64,000 nucleotides of DNA from UBA1189 sp045612065 (GTDB taxonomy: Bacteria; Bacteroidota; Bacteroidia; Bacteroidales; Bacteroidaceae), in assembly GCA_045612065.1 (NCBI GenBank), contig JAZKYH010000059.1, positions 38,426 to 102,425 on the forward strand, written 5' to 3'. The translations under genes and the position numbers were made by a program. Position 1 is the stretch's first letter; each line of letters opens with the position of its first letter. The notes below the pieces were generated by a model, which worked only from the letters and a program-made list of their open reading frames with translations, made no database searches and had not been told where the DNA came from. Below are positions 16,159 through 24,819 of this stretch, one piece after another.

Positions 16159-16301
16159 AAACTATGTTTTGGACAGCATCTGTTTTTTTACCTATATTAT
16201 AGATGGTGGTGGTCAAACTAAGTGGTAGATATACTTTATATGGTATTGGGCAATGATTTGAATAACAGGCGTCTGTCGTATTGTATCGTCTATCAAGTTA
16301 G

Positions 16302-16793
16302 TTATCTCTCTCCATACAACCCTTGGCTGAGGTGGGCGCATAGAATTTCGAGGTAGTGGCGGTCGATGTCGTCAAAGGTGGCGAGAGTGTCGCTATCAAT
16401 GTCGAGTACGGCACGTACGGTGCCATGGGAGATGAGGGGAACCACAATCTCGGAACGTGAACTGCCGCTGCAAGCGATGTGTCCGGGGAACTGCTCTACG
16501 TCAGGGACGACTTGCGTGATGGCTTCGGCCCAAGCGGTGCCACAGACGCCACGTCCATGGCGGATGCGGTAACAAGCTACGTCGCCCTGGAAGGGACCGA
16601 GGATGAGCTGCTCATGGCGTACGAGGTAGAATCCTATCCAGAACCAACCAAAGGCTTGGCGCAAGGCGGCTGTTGTGTTGGCCAACACGCTCACCTCTTC
16701 GTGCTCGTCGGCAATATAAGGGAGAAAATCGCTGATAAACTGTTCATAGCGAGCAGCCTTGTTAAGGGTGGGGTAGTTGAAGGTGGGTTCCAT
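16302..16793 (-). CDS. msrC: Free methionine-(R)-sulfoxide reductase (fRMsr), GAF domain
   Basis: The 163-residue single GAF-domain protein carries the three Cys positions used by fRMsr enzymes: VACYRI, GVCGTAW and HIACSGSSRSEIVVP. It also has the FYLV and LGPFQGDVAC segments typical of the family. The enzyme reduces free methionine-R-sulfoxide with electrons from thioredoxin. Length matches the family (about 160). It is downstream of, and in the same direction as, the nucleoside phosphorylase, separated by 112 bp that hold a long inverted repeat, so co-transcription is possible but may be attenuated. Confidence 0.92.
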   Translation of the reverse strand: MEPTFNYPTLNKAARYEQFISDFLPYIADEHEEVSVLANTTAALRQAFGWFWIGFYLVRHEQLILGPFQGDVACYRIRHGRGVCGTAWAEAITQVVPDVEQFPGHIACSGSSRSEIVVPLISHGTVRAVLDIDSDTLATFDDIDRHYLEILCAHLSQGLYGER

Positions 16794-16821
16794 ATATTTT
16801 TATTTTTTTGTGTAGGGTTGT

Positions 16822-16899
16822 CAACAGACTACAGATAACAGACGAAAGTCTTCCTTCGGGGTGTGTATCGCTCCGTTTTTCTTAGTCTGTTGTCTGTTG
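16822..16899. repeat. Inverted repeat built from CAACAGAC motifs
   Basis: The left part (CAACAGAC, TACAGAT, AACAGAC) is mirrored by GTCTGTTGTCTGTTG at the right, around a GC-rich middle. It sits between two minus-strand genes and may fold in the mRNA. Confidence 0.5.
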
Positions 16900-16905
16900 C
16901 CAAAT

Positions 16906-17796
16906 CTAAATTCTTTCCAAGACCTTTACAATGAGGTCATCAATGCTGTTCTTATAGGCCGTGTTGGCCTCTTTGGCCCGACGATTGGCGATAACCATGC
17001 ACACAGTCATGGCTTTGTGACCGAGCAGGCGTGATAGGCCTGCGAGCGCCGAACCCTCCATCTCGAAGTTGGTGATGAGATGCCCGTCATACTCAAAGGA
17101 CATAATCTTGTCGTTCTGGTCGGGGTCTTCGAGGGGAATGCGCAACTTGCGTCCTTGTGGACCGAAGAAACCTCCTGCTGCAATGGTGACACCATTGACC
17201 ATATCGCCTTGATTGATGCGGGCGAGGAGGTCGGCATTGTTGTCGATGACGTAGGGAGCTCCCTTCTGTGGATTCCACTGCATGTGCTGGGTGAAGGCTT
17301 GCTCAAACTCGAGGTCACACACTTCGTTGCGTCCGGCATAGTAGTTGAGCAGTCCGTCAAAACCGATGCTTTTGCGTGAGCAGATGTAGGTGCCTACGGG
17401 AGTGTGGGGCTGCAGACCGCCACAAGTGCCTATGCGCACCATCTCCAACTGACTGAACGTGAACTTCTGTGTGCGGGTGGCAAAGTCGATATTGGCCAAG
17501 GCGTCGAGCTCGTTGACCACGATGTCGATGTTATCGCAGCCAATGCCTGTAGAGAGCACGGTGATGCGCTTGCCTTTGTATGTACCCGTTATGGTGTGAA
17601 ACTCACGGCTACAGATGTCACACTCTACAGCATCGAAATGGACAGCTACGGCAGCTACACGTCCAGGATCTCCAACGAGGATTACTTTACGTGCCAACTG
17701 TTCGGGACACAGGTGGAGGTGAAAAACGGAACCATCTTCATTGATGATGAGCTCCGAGGGGGCGTAGTAAGAGGGCATTTTGTTAAGAGTGGGCAT
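16906..17796 (-). CDS. Nucleoside phosphorylase, uridine phosphorylase-like
   Basis: This 296-residue protein belongs to the PNP/UDP phosphorylase superfamily. Phosphate-binding VGDPGRV is near residue 42, the catalytic region has STGIGCDNIDIVVNEL, then VRIGTCGGLQPHTPVGT and FEMEGSALAGLSRLLGHKA, the ribose/base region with the conserved FEMEG. Such enzymes cleave nucleosides with phosphate to base and ribose-1-phosphate. Uridine is the likeliest substrate by resemblance, but this is not certain. An alternative start is six codons later (MPSYYAP). The gene follows the TPR/PD40 gene, separated by 95 bp carrying a GC-rich hairpin. Confidence 0.88.
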   Translation of the reverse strand: MPTLNKMPSYYAPSELIINEDGSVFHLHLCPEQLARKVILVGDPGRVAAVAVHFDAVECDICSREFHTITGTYKGKRITVLSTGIGCDNIDIVVNELDALANIDFATRTQKFTFSQLEMVRIGTCGGLQPHTPVGTYICSRKSIGFDGLLNYYAGRNEVCDLEFEQAFTQHMQWNPQKGAPYVIDNNADLLARINQGDMVNGVTIAAGGFFGPQGRKLRIPLEDPDQNDKIMSFEYDGHLITNFEMEGSALAGLSRLLGHKAMTVCMVIANRRAKEANTAYKNSIDDLIVKVLERI

Positions 17797-17847
17797 CGCG
17801 GAGGAGTTATGAGGGGACTTTTATTTAGTGGTTAATAATTTGCTTCT

Positions 17848-17880
17848 AAGTCACCCCTCCTTGGGAGGGGCAGGCTTCCT
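17848..17880. repeat. GC-rich palindromic repeat/hairpin
   Basis: CCCCTCC (17854-17860) and GGAGGGG (17864-17870) form a perfect stem with a 3-nt loop, preceded by AAGTCA and followed by CAGGCTTCCTCTGACC. It lies just downstream of the TPR/PD40 gene on the minus strand but has no T-run. It resembles the repeat inside mutS2. Confidence 0.5.
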
Positions 17881-17891
17881 CTGACCCCCAT

Positions 17892-19328
17892 TCATCGTTG
17901 CCTATGGTTTATCTCAAGGTTGCGTATGGCCTTGGGCATGCCCATAATCTCTCTCTCAAGTTGTTCGTATTGCTGCTCCATGCGCAACAATTCATTGGAC
18001 ATCTTACGACGCTCGTTGCCTGATGAGTGGGTATAGAGATTGCGCTGCTCTTCAAGCTTTTGTCCGAGCTTCTTGAGTGTCTCTTGTTTGGTAGTCCAAT
18101 CCTTGTAGAGTTGGCGTGCCTCGCTGCTCTTGAAATTATCCAAGGAATGATAGTCTGTGAAGTCGTCGATGACGAAGGTGAAATCGTTTTTCTTATCCTC
18201 AGACTGAGTCTCCAATCCTAACTTGAAGAGCGCTTGCTGTGCTTTTCGCACTGCTTCCTGGTTGGTTTGTGTAGTGGCGATGCTATGTATCTGGGCAGCA
18301 TTGCGGATATTCTCGAAGCGGTCTTCCTTATAATTGTAGTACTCCTTGGTTTCAGAGGGGATGAACGTGTAGATGCACACCATACCTTCGGGTTGGTTGC
18401 GGTCGGTGGCAAACCACCCGAGATGGTTCACCTCATCGATGACCATCATGTAATCATTGGCTGGTGAATTGAAGGGCATTCCTAAGTTCTCGGCCATATA
18501 GAAACGGTCGGTATCGCTGTTGTAGCGTGTTATGTAGAGGTCATACCCTCCCAATCCATTGGAATTGTTGTTAGCAAAGTATATGGTCACTCCGTCGGCC
18601 AGAAGGAAGGGATAGTTGTTGTCCCCTTCAGGAAGTCCGTTCAAGGCTGTGGGCTTGCTCCAGTTATCGAGCATCTTGTAGCACATGTACAGTTGCATAC
18701 GTCCGTTGACATCGATATCGCTATAGTATATCTTATCACTCATCTCTGTACGGTAGGCCGTTCCCTCGGTAGAGGTGTTGCCTCCCAACATATCACGGGT
18801 CTTGCTTATGTCTCCACACTCCTTGCCCAGTAGATAGGCAGACAGAAACTTGTCTTTTCCAACTACGATGCTGTCTACAAACACAACCTTCTCGACGCGT
18901 TTGTAGAACTTGAGCTCATGCTTTGCTCTCTCAGCTCGTCGAGTATAGATAGCAAACATGGTGTCGGTAGGTTCTACTCTCTCAAGATACTGGTCGTAGT
19001 AGCCAAGTGCTTCTTCATACATACCATCGGATAGATAGTAGTCTCCGATGTATCTGTAAGCATTCTCTACATCGCTGTCAATAGCTTTTTTGAGGTAGGG
19101 GAGTGCCTTGGCATGTTCACCTGTCTCGTTAAGGCACACGCCATACCAATAGTTGATACTTCCACTCTTGGGGTTATTCTTTACCAACTTGGCAAACACG
19201 GGCTTGGCCTTCGCATACTCCTTCTCGACAAACCATTTGCGGGCTTGTGCCTGGTCTTGGCCAAATACAGCACAACTCATGCAAATGACGAGTGTAGTGA
19301 GGATATATCTCCTTAGAATTGTATGCAT
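17892..19328 (-). CDS. Exported TPR / PD40 beta-propeller protein
   Basis: The product is 478 residues from the ATG at 19328, which gives a clean signal peptide (MHTILRRYILTTLVICMSC to AVFG). Three tetratricopeptide-like helices follow (YWYGVCLNETGEHAKALPYL, then YIGDYYLSDGMYEEALGYYD). The middle has WD40-like/PD40 strands of the type found in OmpA-linked Bacteroidetes proteins (DGVTIYFANNNSNGLGGYD, LYITRYN). The C-terminus is a coiled coil (about residues 405-478). The longer open frame adds 24 residues without signal character. It is probably a periplasmic scaffold or envelope protein. It lies 16 bp after rnfA, so it may be co-transcribed with the rnf cluster. Confidence 0.85.
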   Translation of the reverse strand: MHTILRRYILTTLVICMSCAVFGQDQAQARKWFVEKEYAKAKPVFAKLVKNNPKSGSINYWYGVCLNETGEHAKALPYLKKAIDSDVENAYRYIGDYYLSDGMYEEALGYYDQYLERVEPTDTMFAIYTRRAERAKHELKFYKRVEKVVFVDSIVVGKDKFLSAYLLGKECGDISKTRDMLGGNTSTEGTAYRTEMSDKIYYSDIDVNGRMQLYMCYKMLDNWSKPTALNGLPEGDNNYPFLLADGVTIYFANNNSNGLGGYDLYITRYNSDTDRFYMAENLGMPFNSPANDYMMVIDEVNHLGWFATDRNQPEGMVCIYTFIPSETKEYYNYKEDRFENIRNAAQIHSIATTQTNQEAVRKAQQALFKLGLETQSEDKKNDFTFVIDDFTDYHSLDNFKSSEARQLYKDWTTKQETLKKLGQKLEEQRNLYTHSSGNERRKMSNELLRMEQQYEQLEREIMGMPKAIRNLEINHRQR

Positions 19329-19344
19329 CTTTATTGTGGCTATA

Positions 19345-19962
19345 TCAGTTGAAGAAGAGGGCGATACCCTTATCGATGCCGCTAAAGCCCATAAATGCAA
19401 GCGCCAAAAGGCCTGCTACAACGAGTGCAATGGGCATGCCGTCCATACCTTTGGGTACGCGCACAAGGCTGAGCTGCTCGCGCAATCCGGCAAAGACAAT
19501 GAGTGACAGGGCAAAGCCAAGGGCTGTTGCCAAGGCGAAGATGATGCCGGTGAGGAGGTTGGGCTCGAGGCCTTGACCGTTATAGGTGCCATTGGCTACG
19601 AGGATGGCCACACCGAGGATGCAGCAGTTGGTGGTGATGAGGGGAAGGAACACGCCCAACGCCTGATAGAGCGAAGGAGAGAGTTTCTTGAGCACGATCT
19701 CGACCATCTGCACGAGGGCAGCGATGACGAGGATGAAGACGATGGTCTGCAGGTATTGCAGGCCGAAGGGGTTGAGCACCCACACCTGCAACAGGTAGGT
19801 CACGATGGTGGCGATGACGAGCACGAAGGTCACGGCCAGGCCCATGCCCTTGGCGGTCTCTACTTTCTTGGATACGCCGAGGAAGGGGCAGATGCCCAGG
19901 AACTGCGACAACACTACGTTGTTGACAAATATCGCTGAGATGAAAATCAATATGTATTCCAT
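19345..19962 (-). CDS. rnfA: Rnf complex subunit A
   Basis: RnfA is an integral membrane subunit of the ferredoxin:NAD+ oxidoreductase that couples electron transfer to Na+ or H+ export. The 205-residue protein has about six hydrophobic helices and the RnfA signatures NNVVLSQFLGICPFLGVSKK and LPLITTNCCILGVA, where the Cys residues are proposed ligands of a membrane iron-sulfur cluster shared with RnfE. It is the last rnf gene, after rnfE with a 109-bp spacer holding an inverted repeat. It is slightly longer than the usual 190-193 residues because of a short C-terminal tail (GIDKGIALFFN). Confidence 0.95.
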   Translation of the reverse strand: MEYILIFISAIFVNNVVLSQFLGICPFLGVSKKVETAKGMGLAVTFVLVIATIVTYLLQVWVLNPFGLQYLQTIVFILVIAALVQMVEIVLKKLSPSLYQALGVFLPLITTNCCILGVAILVANGTYNGQGLEPNLLTGIIFALATALGFALSLIVFAGLREQLSLVRVPKGMDGMPIALVVAGLLALAFMGFSGIDKGIALFFN

Positions 19963-19966
19963 AAAG

Positions 19967-20071
19967 TGATTTCTGATTTTGGATCTCTGATTTCTGATTT
20001 GATTGCCTCGCGGAAACTTCGCTTAACTGCGTTCAGGAAAATCAATCATCAATCACAAATCATAAATTAAT
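19967..20071. repeat. Imperfect inverted repeat between rnfE and rnfA
   Basis: The left part repeats GATTTCTGATTT-like words and the right part AATCAATCATCAATCACAAATC, giving a long weak stem around a GC-richer centre. Confidence 0.4.
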
Positions 20072-20662
20072 TTATTTCTTTATCTTATTCACAATCGCAA
20101 TCAAGTAACCCAACACGATGAAGGCTCCGGGGGCAAGCACGAAGACGAGCATGTTGGTAGCCGAGGGGAGGAGGGTGAAACCGAACACGGCTCCTGTACC
20201 CAGGAGTTCGCGCACGGCACCGAGCAGGGTGAGTGCCCAGGTGAAGCCGAGACCCATGCCCAAGCCATCGAAGAGTGAGGGTAGGGCGGTGTTCTTGGCT
20301 GCGAAGGCTTCGGCACGGCCCAGGATGATACAGTTCACCACGATGAGGGGGATGAAGAGTCCGAGGCTGGCATAGAGCGAGGGCAGGTAGGCCTGCATGA
20401 GCATCTGCAGCAGGGTCACGAACGAGGCGATGACGACGATGTAGGCAGGGATGCGCACCTTATCGGGGATGAGGTTCTTGAGCAGGGCGATAACGATGTT
20501 CGAGCAGATGAGCACGAACGTGGTGGCAAGCCCCATCGACATACCGTTGAGTGCCGATGAGGTGGTACCCAGCGTGGGGCACATACCGAGAAGAAGAACA
20601 AAGGTGGGGTTCTCCTTAACCAAACCATTAAAAAATACTTTCCAGTTGTTCATAATATGCAT
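20072..20662 (-). CDS. rnfE: Rnf complex subunit E
   Basis: This membrane subunit is homologous to RnfA. The 196-residue sequence begins MHIMNNWKVFFNGLVKENPT; MNNWKVFF, three codons in, is the more usual start. It carries the RnfE motifs FVLLLGMCPTLGTTSSALNG and LFIPLIVVNCIILGRAEAFA, with the conserved Cys residues facing those of RnfA. Hydrophobic helices span most of the chain. In the rnf operon it follows rnfG, with a 113-bp spacer that contains a strong inverted repeat (20669-20767). Confidence 0.95.
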   Translation of the reverse strand: MHIMNNWKVFFNGLVKENPTFVLLLGMCPTLGTTSSALNGMSMGLATTFVLICSNIVIALLKNLIPDKVRIPAYIVVIASFVTLLQMLMQAYLPSLYASLGLFIPLIVVNCIILGRAEAFAAKNTALPSLFDGLGMGLGFTWALTLLGAVRELLGTGAVFGFTLLPSATNMLVFVLAPGAFIVLGYLIAIVNKIKK

Positions 20663-20668
20663 TGTTTC

Positions 20669-20767
20669 TAACCACGGATTACTCAGATTTCTCAGATTAT
20701 TGATAGAGGTATTCGCACTATTCGGGATATTATAAGGAATCAGTGTAATCCGTGTAATCTGTGGTTA
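20669..20767. repeat. Inverted repeat between rnfG and rnfE (ACCACGGATTAC type)
   Basis: Left arm TAACCACGGATTACTCAGAT (from 20669) and right arm ATCTGTGGTTA (ending 20767), preceded by GTGTAATCCGTG, can pair over about 25 positions. Related sequence lies at 22433-22497 in the same operon. Confidence 0.6.
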
Positions 20768-20775
20768 AAATTTTC

Positions 20776-21441
20776 TTACTGTTGACTTGTTGCTCCCGAG
20801 TTAGCGTCCGACACATTGCCCTTGAACACCTTGTAGGCGTTGTTCACGGCATTGAGGAAGGCGCGTGAGGTGATGGTCGATGCGGTGATGGCATCGATGT
20901 CGCCACCATCCTTGGTCACCTTGAGGTCGCCCTCGGACAGGTTGCGGCCGATGATGTTGTGGCTGCCTGCAGGGTCGGGGTTGCCGAAGAACACCTTGGA
21001 GAGTACGCCCACCTTCTTCACCTCGCTTGAGGTAGCGGTGCGGAACCATTCGCCCATGCGTGCACCGAGGCCGGGGGTCTCAGCATGGCTCAGCACCTCG
21101 TAGCCTTGGATGGCACCCTCGGCATTGAAGCCCACGAGCACTACGATGTCGCCACCGAAGCCGCTCTTGTCGGTCGACTTCACGGCAGTACCTATCCACG
21201 CACTGTCGCGGGTGACCTCGTACACGACGAAGCCGTCGACATCCTTCTCGGTGGTGGTGATCTCTTCATCGGCACCGACAGACAGCACCGACTTGATGCC
21301 GGCACTCAGCGCCTCTTCGTTGATCTTGGCGATGGTGCTGCTGGTCTCATTGTTGACATAGGCCAGCAGGAATGCTGCCACGACTGACACGAGCGTCAGC
21401 ACGAGGAGCATATTGGTCAGGGATGATGCGAGTTTCTTCAT
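20776..21441 (-). CDS. rnfG: Rnf complex subunit G (covalent FMN)
   Basis: RnfG is a periplasm-facing flavoprotein with one N-terminal membrane helix (about residues 10-30). From the ATG at 21441 it is 221 residues. That start overlaps the rnfD stop (ATGA) and has GGAGG just upstream, an unusually good Shine-Dalgarno for this phylum that lies inside rnfD. It has SHAETPGLGARMGEWF and the flavinylation region DAITASTITSRAFLNAV, in which the Thr of the S/T-x-x-T motif should carry FMN. The C-terminus adds a polar tail (NSGATSQQ). A longer frame starts 12 codons upstream inside rnfD and is unlikely. Confidence 0.95.
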   Translation of the reverse strand: MKKLASSLTNMLLVLTLVSVVAAFLLAYVNNETSSTIAKINEEALSAGIKSVLSVGADEEITTTEKDVDGFVVYEVTRDSAWIGTAVKSTDKSGFGGDIVVLVGFNAEGAIQGYEVLSHAETPGLGARMGEWFRTATSSEVKKVGVLSKVFFGNPDPAGSHNIIGRNLSEGDLKVTKDGGDIDAITASTITSRAFLNAVNNAYKVFKGNVSDANSGATSQQ

Positions 21442-22418
21442 TTCTTTACCTCCTTTGCAAAACGTTGGGGCTTGCACGCATTGTTAATCAACGGTACAAA
21501 CGCATTCATGATAAGGATTGCGAATGACATACCCTCGGGGTAGGCTCCGAAGATGCGGATGAGCACGGTGAGGAAACCGATGCAGAAGCCGTAGAGGAGT
21601 TGGCCCTTGGCGGTCATGGGCGAGGTGACATAGTCGGTAGCCATGAACACAGCACCGAGCATCAAACCACCACCAAAGAGATGATGCCAAGGAGTTGCTA
21701 CTTCAACGGGGTAGGCGATATGGAGCAAGCCGCTGAGCACGAACACCGTTGCGAGGATCGATACGGGGATGTGCCAAGTAATGGTCTTTGACACCAGGAG
21801 GATAACCAAGCCGATGAGCAGGCACAGGGCGCTGACCTCACCGAGCGAGCCACCAACATTACCGAGGAAGAGATCCCAGGGGTTAATACCCGAAGCTACA
21901 CCTGTAGATAACTGTGCTTTGATAGCTGCCATCGGAGTAGCTGTAGTAATAGCATCGGCATAAGCAGTCATCTGACCAACCTCGGGGAACTGTGTCATCT
22001 TCACAGGGAAAGAGATGAGCAGGAACACACGAGCGGCGAGGGCGGGGTTGAAGAGGTTGCAACCCAAACCACCGAAGGTCATCTTCACTACGCCAATGGC
22101 AAACAGCGCACCTATTATAATAATATATAGGGGCAGATTGGCGGGGAGGTTGAAGGCGAGCAGGATACCTGTAACCACAGCCGAGTAGTCGCACAGGGTG
22201 CACTGGTTGTTCTTAAGGATAAACTTGTTGATTGCCCACTCGAAGAAGACGCACGATGCCACCGAGGTAGCGGTGACAATCACTGCGCCAAGGCCGAACG
22301 CATAGAACGACCACAACATGGCGGGCAGCATAGCGATGATTACCCATCGCATATTCTTGCTTACGCTGTCGCCACTATGTACGTGGGGCGACAAGGAGAG
22401 TTTTAGTTTATTTGCCAT
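21438..22418 (-). CDS. rnfD: Rnf complex subunit D
   Basis: RnfD is a multi-pass membrane subunit of 326 residues with covalent FMN. The N-terminus LSLSPHVHSGDSVSKNMRWV is typical, and the flavin attachment motif is ITTATPMAA near residue 155. FGGLGCNLFNPALAARVFLLISFP and GGGLMLGAVFMATDYVTSPMT are the conserved NqrB/RnfD segments. It overlaps rnfG by 4 bp, indicating translational coupling. It is separated from rnfC by 87 bp that contain an inverted repeat. Confidence 0.95.
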   Translation of the reverse strand: MANKLKLSLSPHVHSGDSVSKNMRWVIIAMLPAMLWSFYAFGLGAVIVTATSVASCVFFEWAINKFILKNNQCTLCDYSAVVTGILLAFNLPANLPLYIIIIGALFAIGVVKMTFGGLGCNLFNPALAARVFLLISFPVKMTQFPEVGQMTAYADAITTATPMAAIKAQLSTGVASGINPWDLFLGNVGGSLGEVSALCLLIGLVILLVSKTITWHIPVSILATVFVLSGLLHIAYPVEVATPWHHLFGGGLMLGAVFMATDYVTSPMTAKGQLLYGFCIGFLTVLIRIFGAYPEGMSFAILIMNAFVPLINNACKPQRFAKEVKK

Positions 22419-22432
22419 AATCTTATTCTTTT

Positions 22433-22497
22433 CACCACAGATTGCGCGGATTCCTCGGATTGATTATAAAATCTGTTAAATCTGTGTAATCCGTGGT
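22433..22497. repeat. Inverted repeat between rnfC and rnfD (ACCACAGATT type)
   Basis: Left arm from ACCACAGATTGCGCGGATT (22433) and right arm ending GTGTAATCCGTGGT (22497) pair imperfectly around a 5-nt centre. It is related to the rnfG-rnfE repeat. Confidence 0.55.
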
Positions 22498-22505
22498 TGA
22501 TAGTT

Positions 22506-23843
22506 TTACTTCTTCATGTTTCTCTCACGGATGATGCCACCTACTGTGTTCTTTGCCAAGCGTACCCAGTCGAGCAACGGACGGTTTGACGGACAAGTAA
22601 ATGAGCAGCATCCACACTCGATACAGGTCATGATGTCCTCGTTCTCGGCACGCTCCCAGTCGCCATACTCTCCGAGCTTGGCAAGCAAGTAGGGCTCGAG
22701 ACCCATAGGACATGCGCTCACGCACTTGGCACAGCGGATACAGTTCTGCTCCTTGCCACGCACAGACTCCTCCTCGGTCATGAGCAACACACCTGAACTA
22801 CCCTTGCAGATGGGTACCTCGGCATTCAAGAGTGCCTTACCCATCATGGGACCACCACCGATAATCTTACCTGTATTCTCAGGCATGCCACCAGCGGCCT
22901 CAATGAGCATGTTCATGGGAGTTCCCATGCGAGTGAGGAAATTTGAGGGATTGGCCAAGGCTTTACCGGTTACTGTCACCACGCGCTCGAAGAGGGGCTT
23001 GTTCTTGATGACAGCCTCGTATACGGCATAGGCGGTACCCACGTTCTGCACCACAGCACCTACGGCAATGGGAATCGCAGGAGGATTGGGCACCTGACGG
23101 CCGATGACTGCATCGATGAGCTGTTTTTCACCACCCTGAGGGTATTGCACCTTGAGGGGAACGATCTCAATGTTGGGATACTTGGCAGCCTTTTCTTTCA
23201 TTAGGGCGATGGCATCGGGCTTGTTGTTCTCGATGCCGATATATCCTTTGGTTACGTTCACGGCCTTCATGAGGAGTGATACACCCATGAGAATCTCCTC
23301 GGGCTTCTCGAGCATCAACTGATGGTCGGCAGTGAGGTAGGGCTCACACTCTACAGCATTGATGATGACGCACTCGGCTTTGCTTCCGGGGGGAGGTGTG
23401 AGCTTTACGTGTGTGGGGAAGCAAGCGCCACCCATACCTACAATACCGGCATCCTTAATCTTGGCTACAATCTCTGCCGGTTCAAGGGTGCATTCAGTCA
23501 CGAGTTCTTCGCTGCGGTCGATGCTCTCTTCCCACTCGTCACCGATGACATCGATGAAGATGGCAGGCTTGCGGTATCCGCTGGCATCGATGACAGAGTC
23601 TATCTTGGCCACCTTGCCCGATACGGATGAGAAGATAGCCGCCGACACAAAACCGCCCGCATCGGCAATCTTGGTACCGACCTTCACCATGTCGCCTTTG
23701 GCCACACAAGCCACGGCAGGGGCACCGATATGTTGAGACAGGGGAAACACTGCCTGTTTGGGCAATGCCATGGGCTCGATTTTCTTGCCTGCCGACAACT
23801 TGTTTTCTGATGGATGTACACCACCTATTCTAAAAGTCTTCAC
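22506..23843 (-). CDS. rnfC: Rnf complex subunit C
   Basis: RnfC is the 445-residue peripheral subunit that binds NADH through FMN and carries two [4Fe-4S] clusters. The N-terminus has GGVHPSENKLSAGKKIEPMALP, a Complex I 51-kDa-like domain follows (GIVGMGGACFPTHVKL, then IINAVECEPYLTADHQLM), and the C-terminal ferredoxin region shows CIRCAKCVSACP and CIECGCCSFTCPSNRP. It lies between rnfB and rnfD; the 54-bp gap to rnfB has no terminator. Confidence 0.96.
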   Translation of the reverse strand: MKTFRIGGVHPSENKLSAGKKIEPMALPKQAVFPLSQHIGAPAVACVAKGDMVKVGTKIADAGGFVSAAIFSSVSGKVAKIDSVIDASGYRKPAIFIDVIGDEWEESIDRSEELVTECTLEPAEIVAKIKDAGIVGMGGACFPTHVKLTPPPGSKAECVIINAVECEPYLTADHQLMLEKPEEILMGVSLLMKAVNVTKGYIGIENNKPDAIALMKEKAAKYPNIEIVPLKVQYPQGGEKQLIDAVIGRQVPNPPAIPIAVGAVVQNVGTAYAVYEAVIKNKPLFERVVTVTGKALANPSNFLTRMGTPMNMLIEAAGGMPENTGKIIGGGPMMGKALLNAEVPICKGSSGVLLMTEEESVRGKEQNCIRCAKCVSACPMGLEPYLLAKLGEYGDWERAENEDIMTCIECGCCSFTCPSNRPLLDWVRLAKNTVGGIIRERNMKK

Positions 23844-23897
23844 GATAATTTTGTTTAGAGTTTTATGTTTAGAGTTTAGTGCTACTAACTCCGTTTC

Positions 23898-24806
23898 TTA
23901 TTTCTCTGTGTTCTCTGTTGCTTTAGATGCCTCTGCCTTGGGGGCTTCTGCTTTAGGCGCTTCGGCTGCGGGAGCAGGTTTGGGCTTTCTTGCGGGGAAG
24001 TTCACGGCAACGATGGTATGCTGCGGACATTCGTCTTCGCACTTGCGGCACAACTTACACTTCTCGTAGTCGATGTCGGCAAGGTTGTTGGCAATGGTAA
24101 TAGCCTCGAACGGACATACCTTTTGGCACTTGCTGCAACCGATGCAACCAACTTCGCAGGCCTTGCGGGTGATGGCACCCTTTTCTTTGTTGACACAGAG
24201 CACTACCATGCGGCGACCATTGCGACCTTTGTTGCGCAATTCAATAATCACACGAGGACAAGCCTTCACGCAAGCACCGCAAGCAGTACACTTGTCGGCA
24301 TCAACCTCGGGAAGTCCAGTCTCAGGATTCATGTGGATCGCATCAAATTGACATGCCTTTACACAGTCGCCACAACCCAAACAGCCATAGGCGCAGCCTG
24401 TTTCACCACAACCTGTAGCGTGGGCAATCTTACATGATGCGGCGCCGTCATACACTACGGTATGTGGACGATGCTCGCACGTTCCGTTACAACGTACCAC
24501 GGCCACCTTAGGCTCGGCTGTACCTGCGCTGAGTCCGAGAATATCGGCCACCTGAGTCATAACAGCCTGTCCACCTACGGGACACATCAGTCCGTCGAGT
24601 GAAGCTGCCTTGACGCAAGCATCAGCAAATCCCGCACAGCCAGGGAATCCGCAACCACCACAATTAGCTTGCGGCAACACCTCGGCAACTTGTCCCACAC
24701 GTGGGTCTTCCTTTACAGCAAACTTCTTGGAAACGATGAACAGCACACCGGCTAAAACCAGCGCTGTCGCTCCCAATGCAATCACTGCTACCAAAATTGT
24801 GTTCAT
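23898..24806 (-). CDS. rnfB: Rnf complex subunit B (polyferredoxin)
   Basis: RnfB accepts electrons from ferredoxin. The 302-residue protein has an N-terminal membrane anchor (about residues 2-25), the [4Fe-4S] motif CGGCGFPGCAGFADAC near 50-65, and then several ferredoxin-like CxxCxxCxxxCP sets (CGETGCAYGCLGCGDCVKAC, CTACGACVKACP, GCIGCSKCQKVCP, CKLCRKCEDECP). The C-terminus is an Ala/Pro/Lys/Glu-rich tail of low complexity (PAPAAEAPKAEAPKAEASKA). It lies 13 bp after rseC. Confidence 0.96.
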   Translation of the reverse strand: MNTILVAVIALGATALVLAGVLFIVSKKFAVKEDPRVGQVAEVLPQANCGGCGFPGCAGFADACVKAASLDGLMCPVGGQAVMTQVADILGLSAGTAEPKVAVVRCNGTCEHRPHTVVYDGAASCKIAHATGCGETGCAYGCLGCGDCVKACQFDAIHMNPETGLPEVDADKCTACGACVKACPRVIIELRNKGRNGRRMVVLCVNKEKGAITRKACEVGCIGCSKCQKVCPFEAITIANNLADIDYEKCKLCRKCEDECPQHTIVAVNFPARKPKPAPAAEAPKAEAPKAEASKATENTEK

Positions 24807-24819
24807 TACTACTAAAGTA

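Larger units (their letters stand above)
15895..16301. other. Intergenic region after the GNAT gene
   Basis: It holds a possible gene remnant (15934-16011) and an inverted GTCATCCTGA-type repeat (16057-16158). The rest is AT-rich with no recognisable gene on either strand. Confidence 0.6.
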
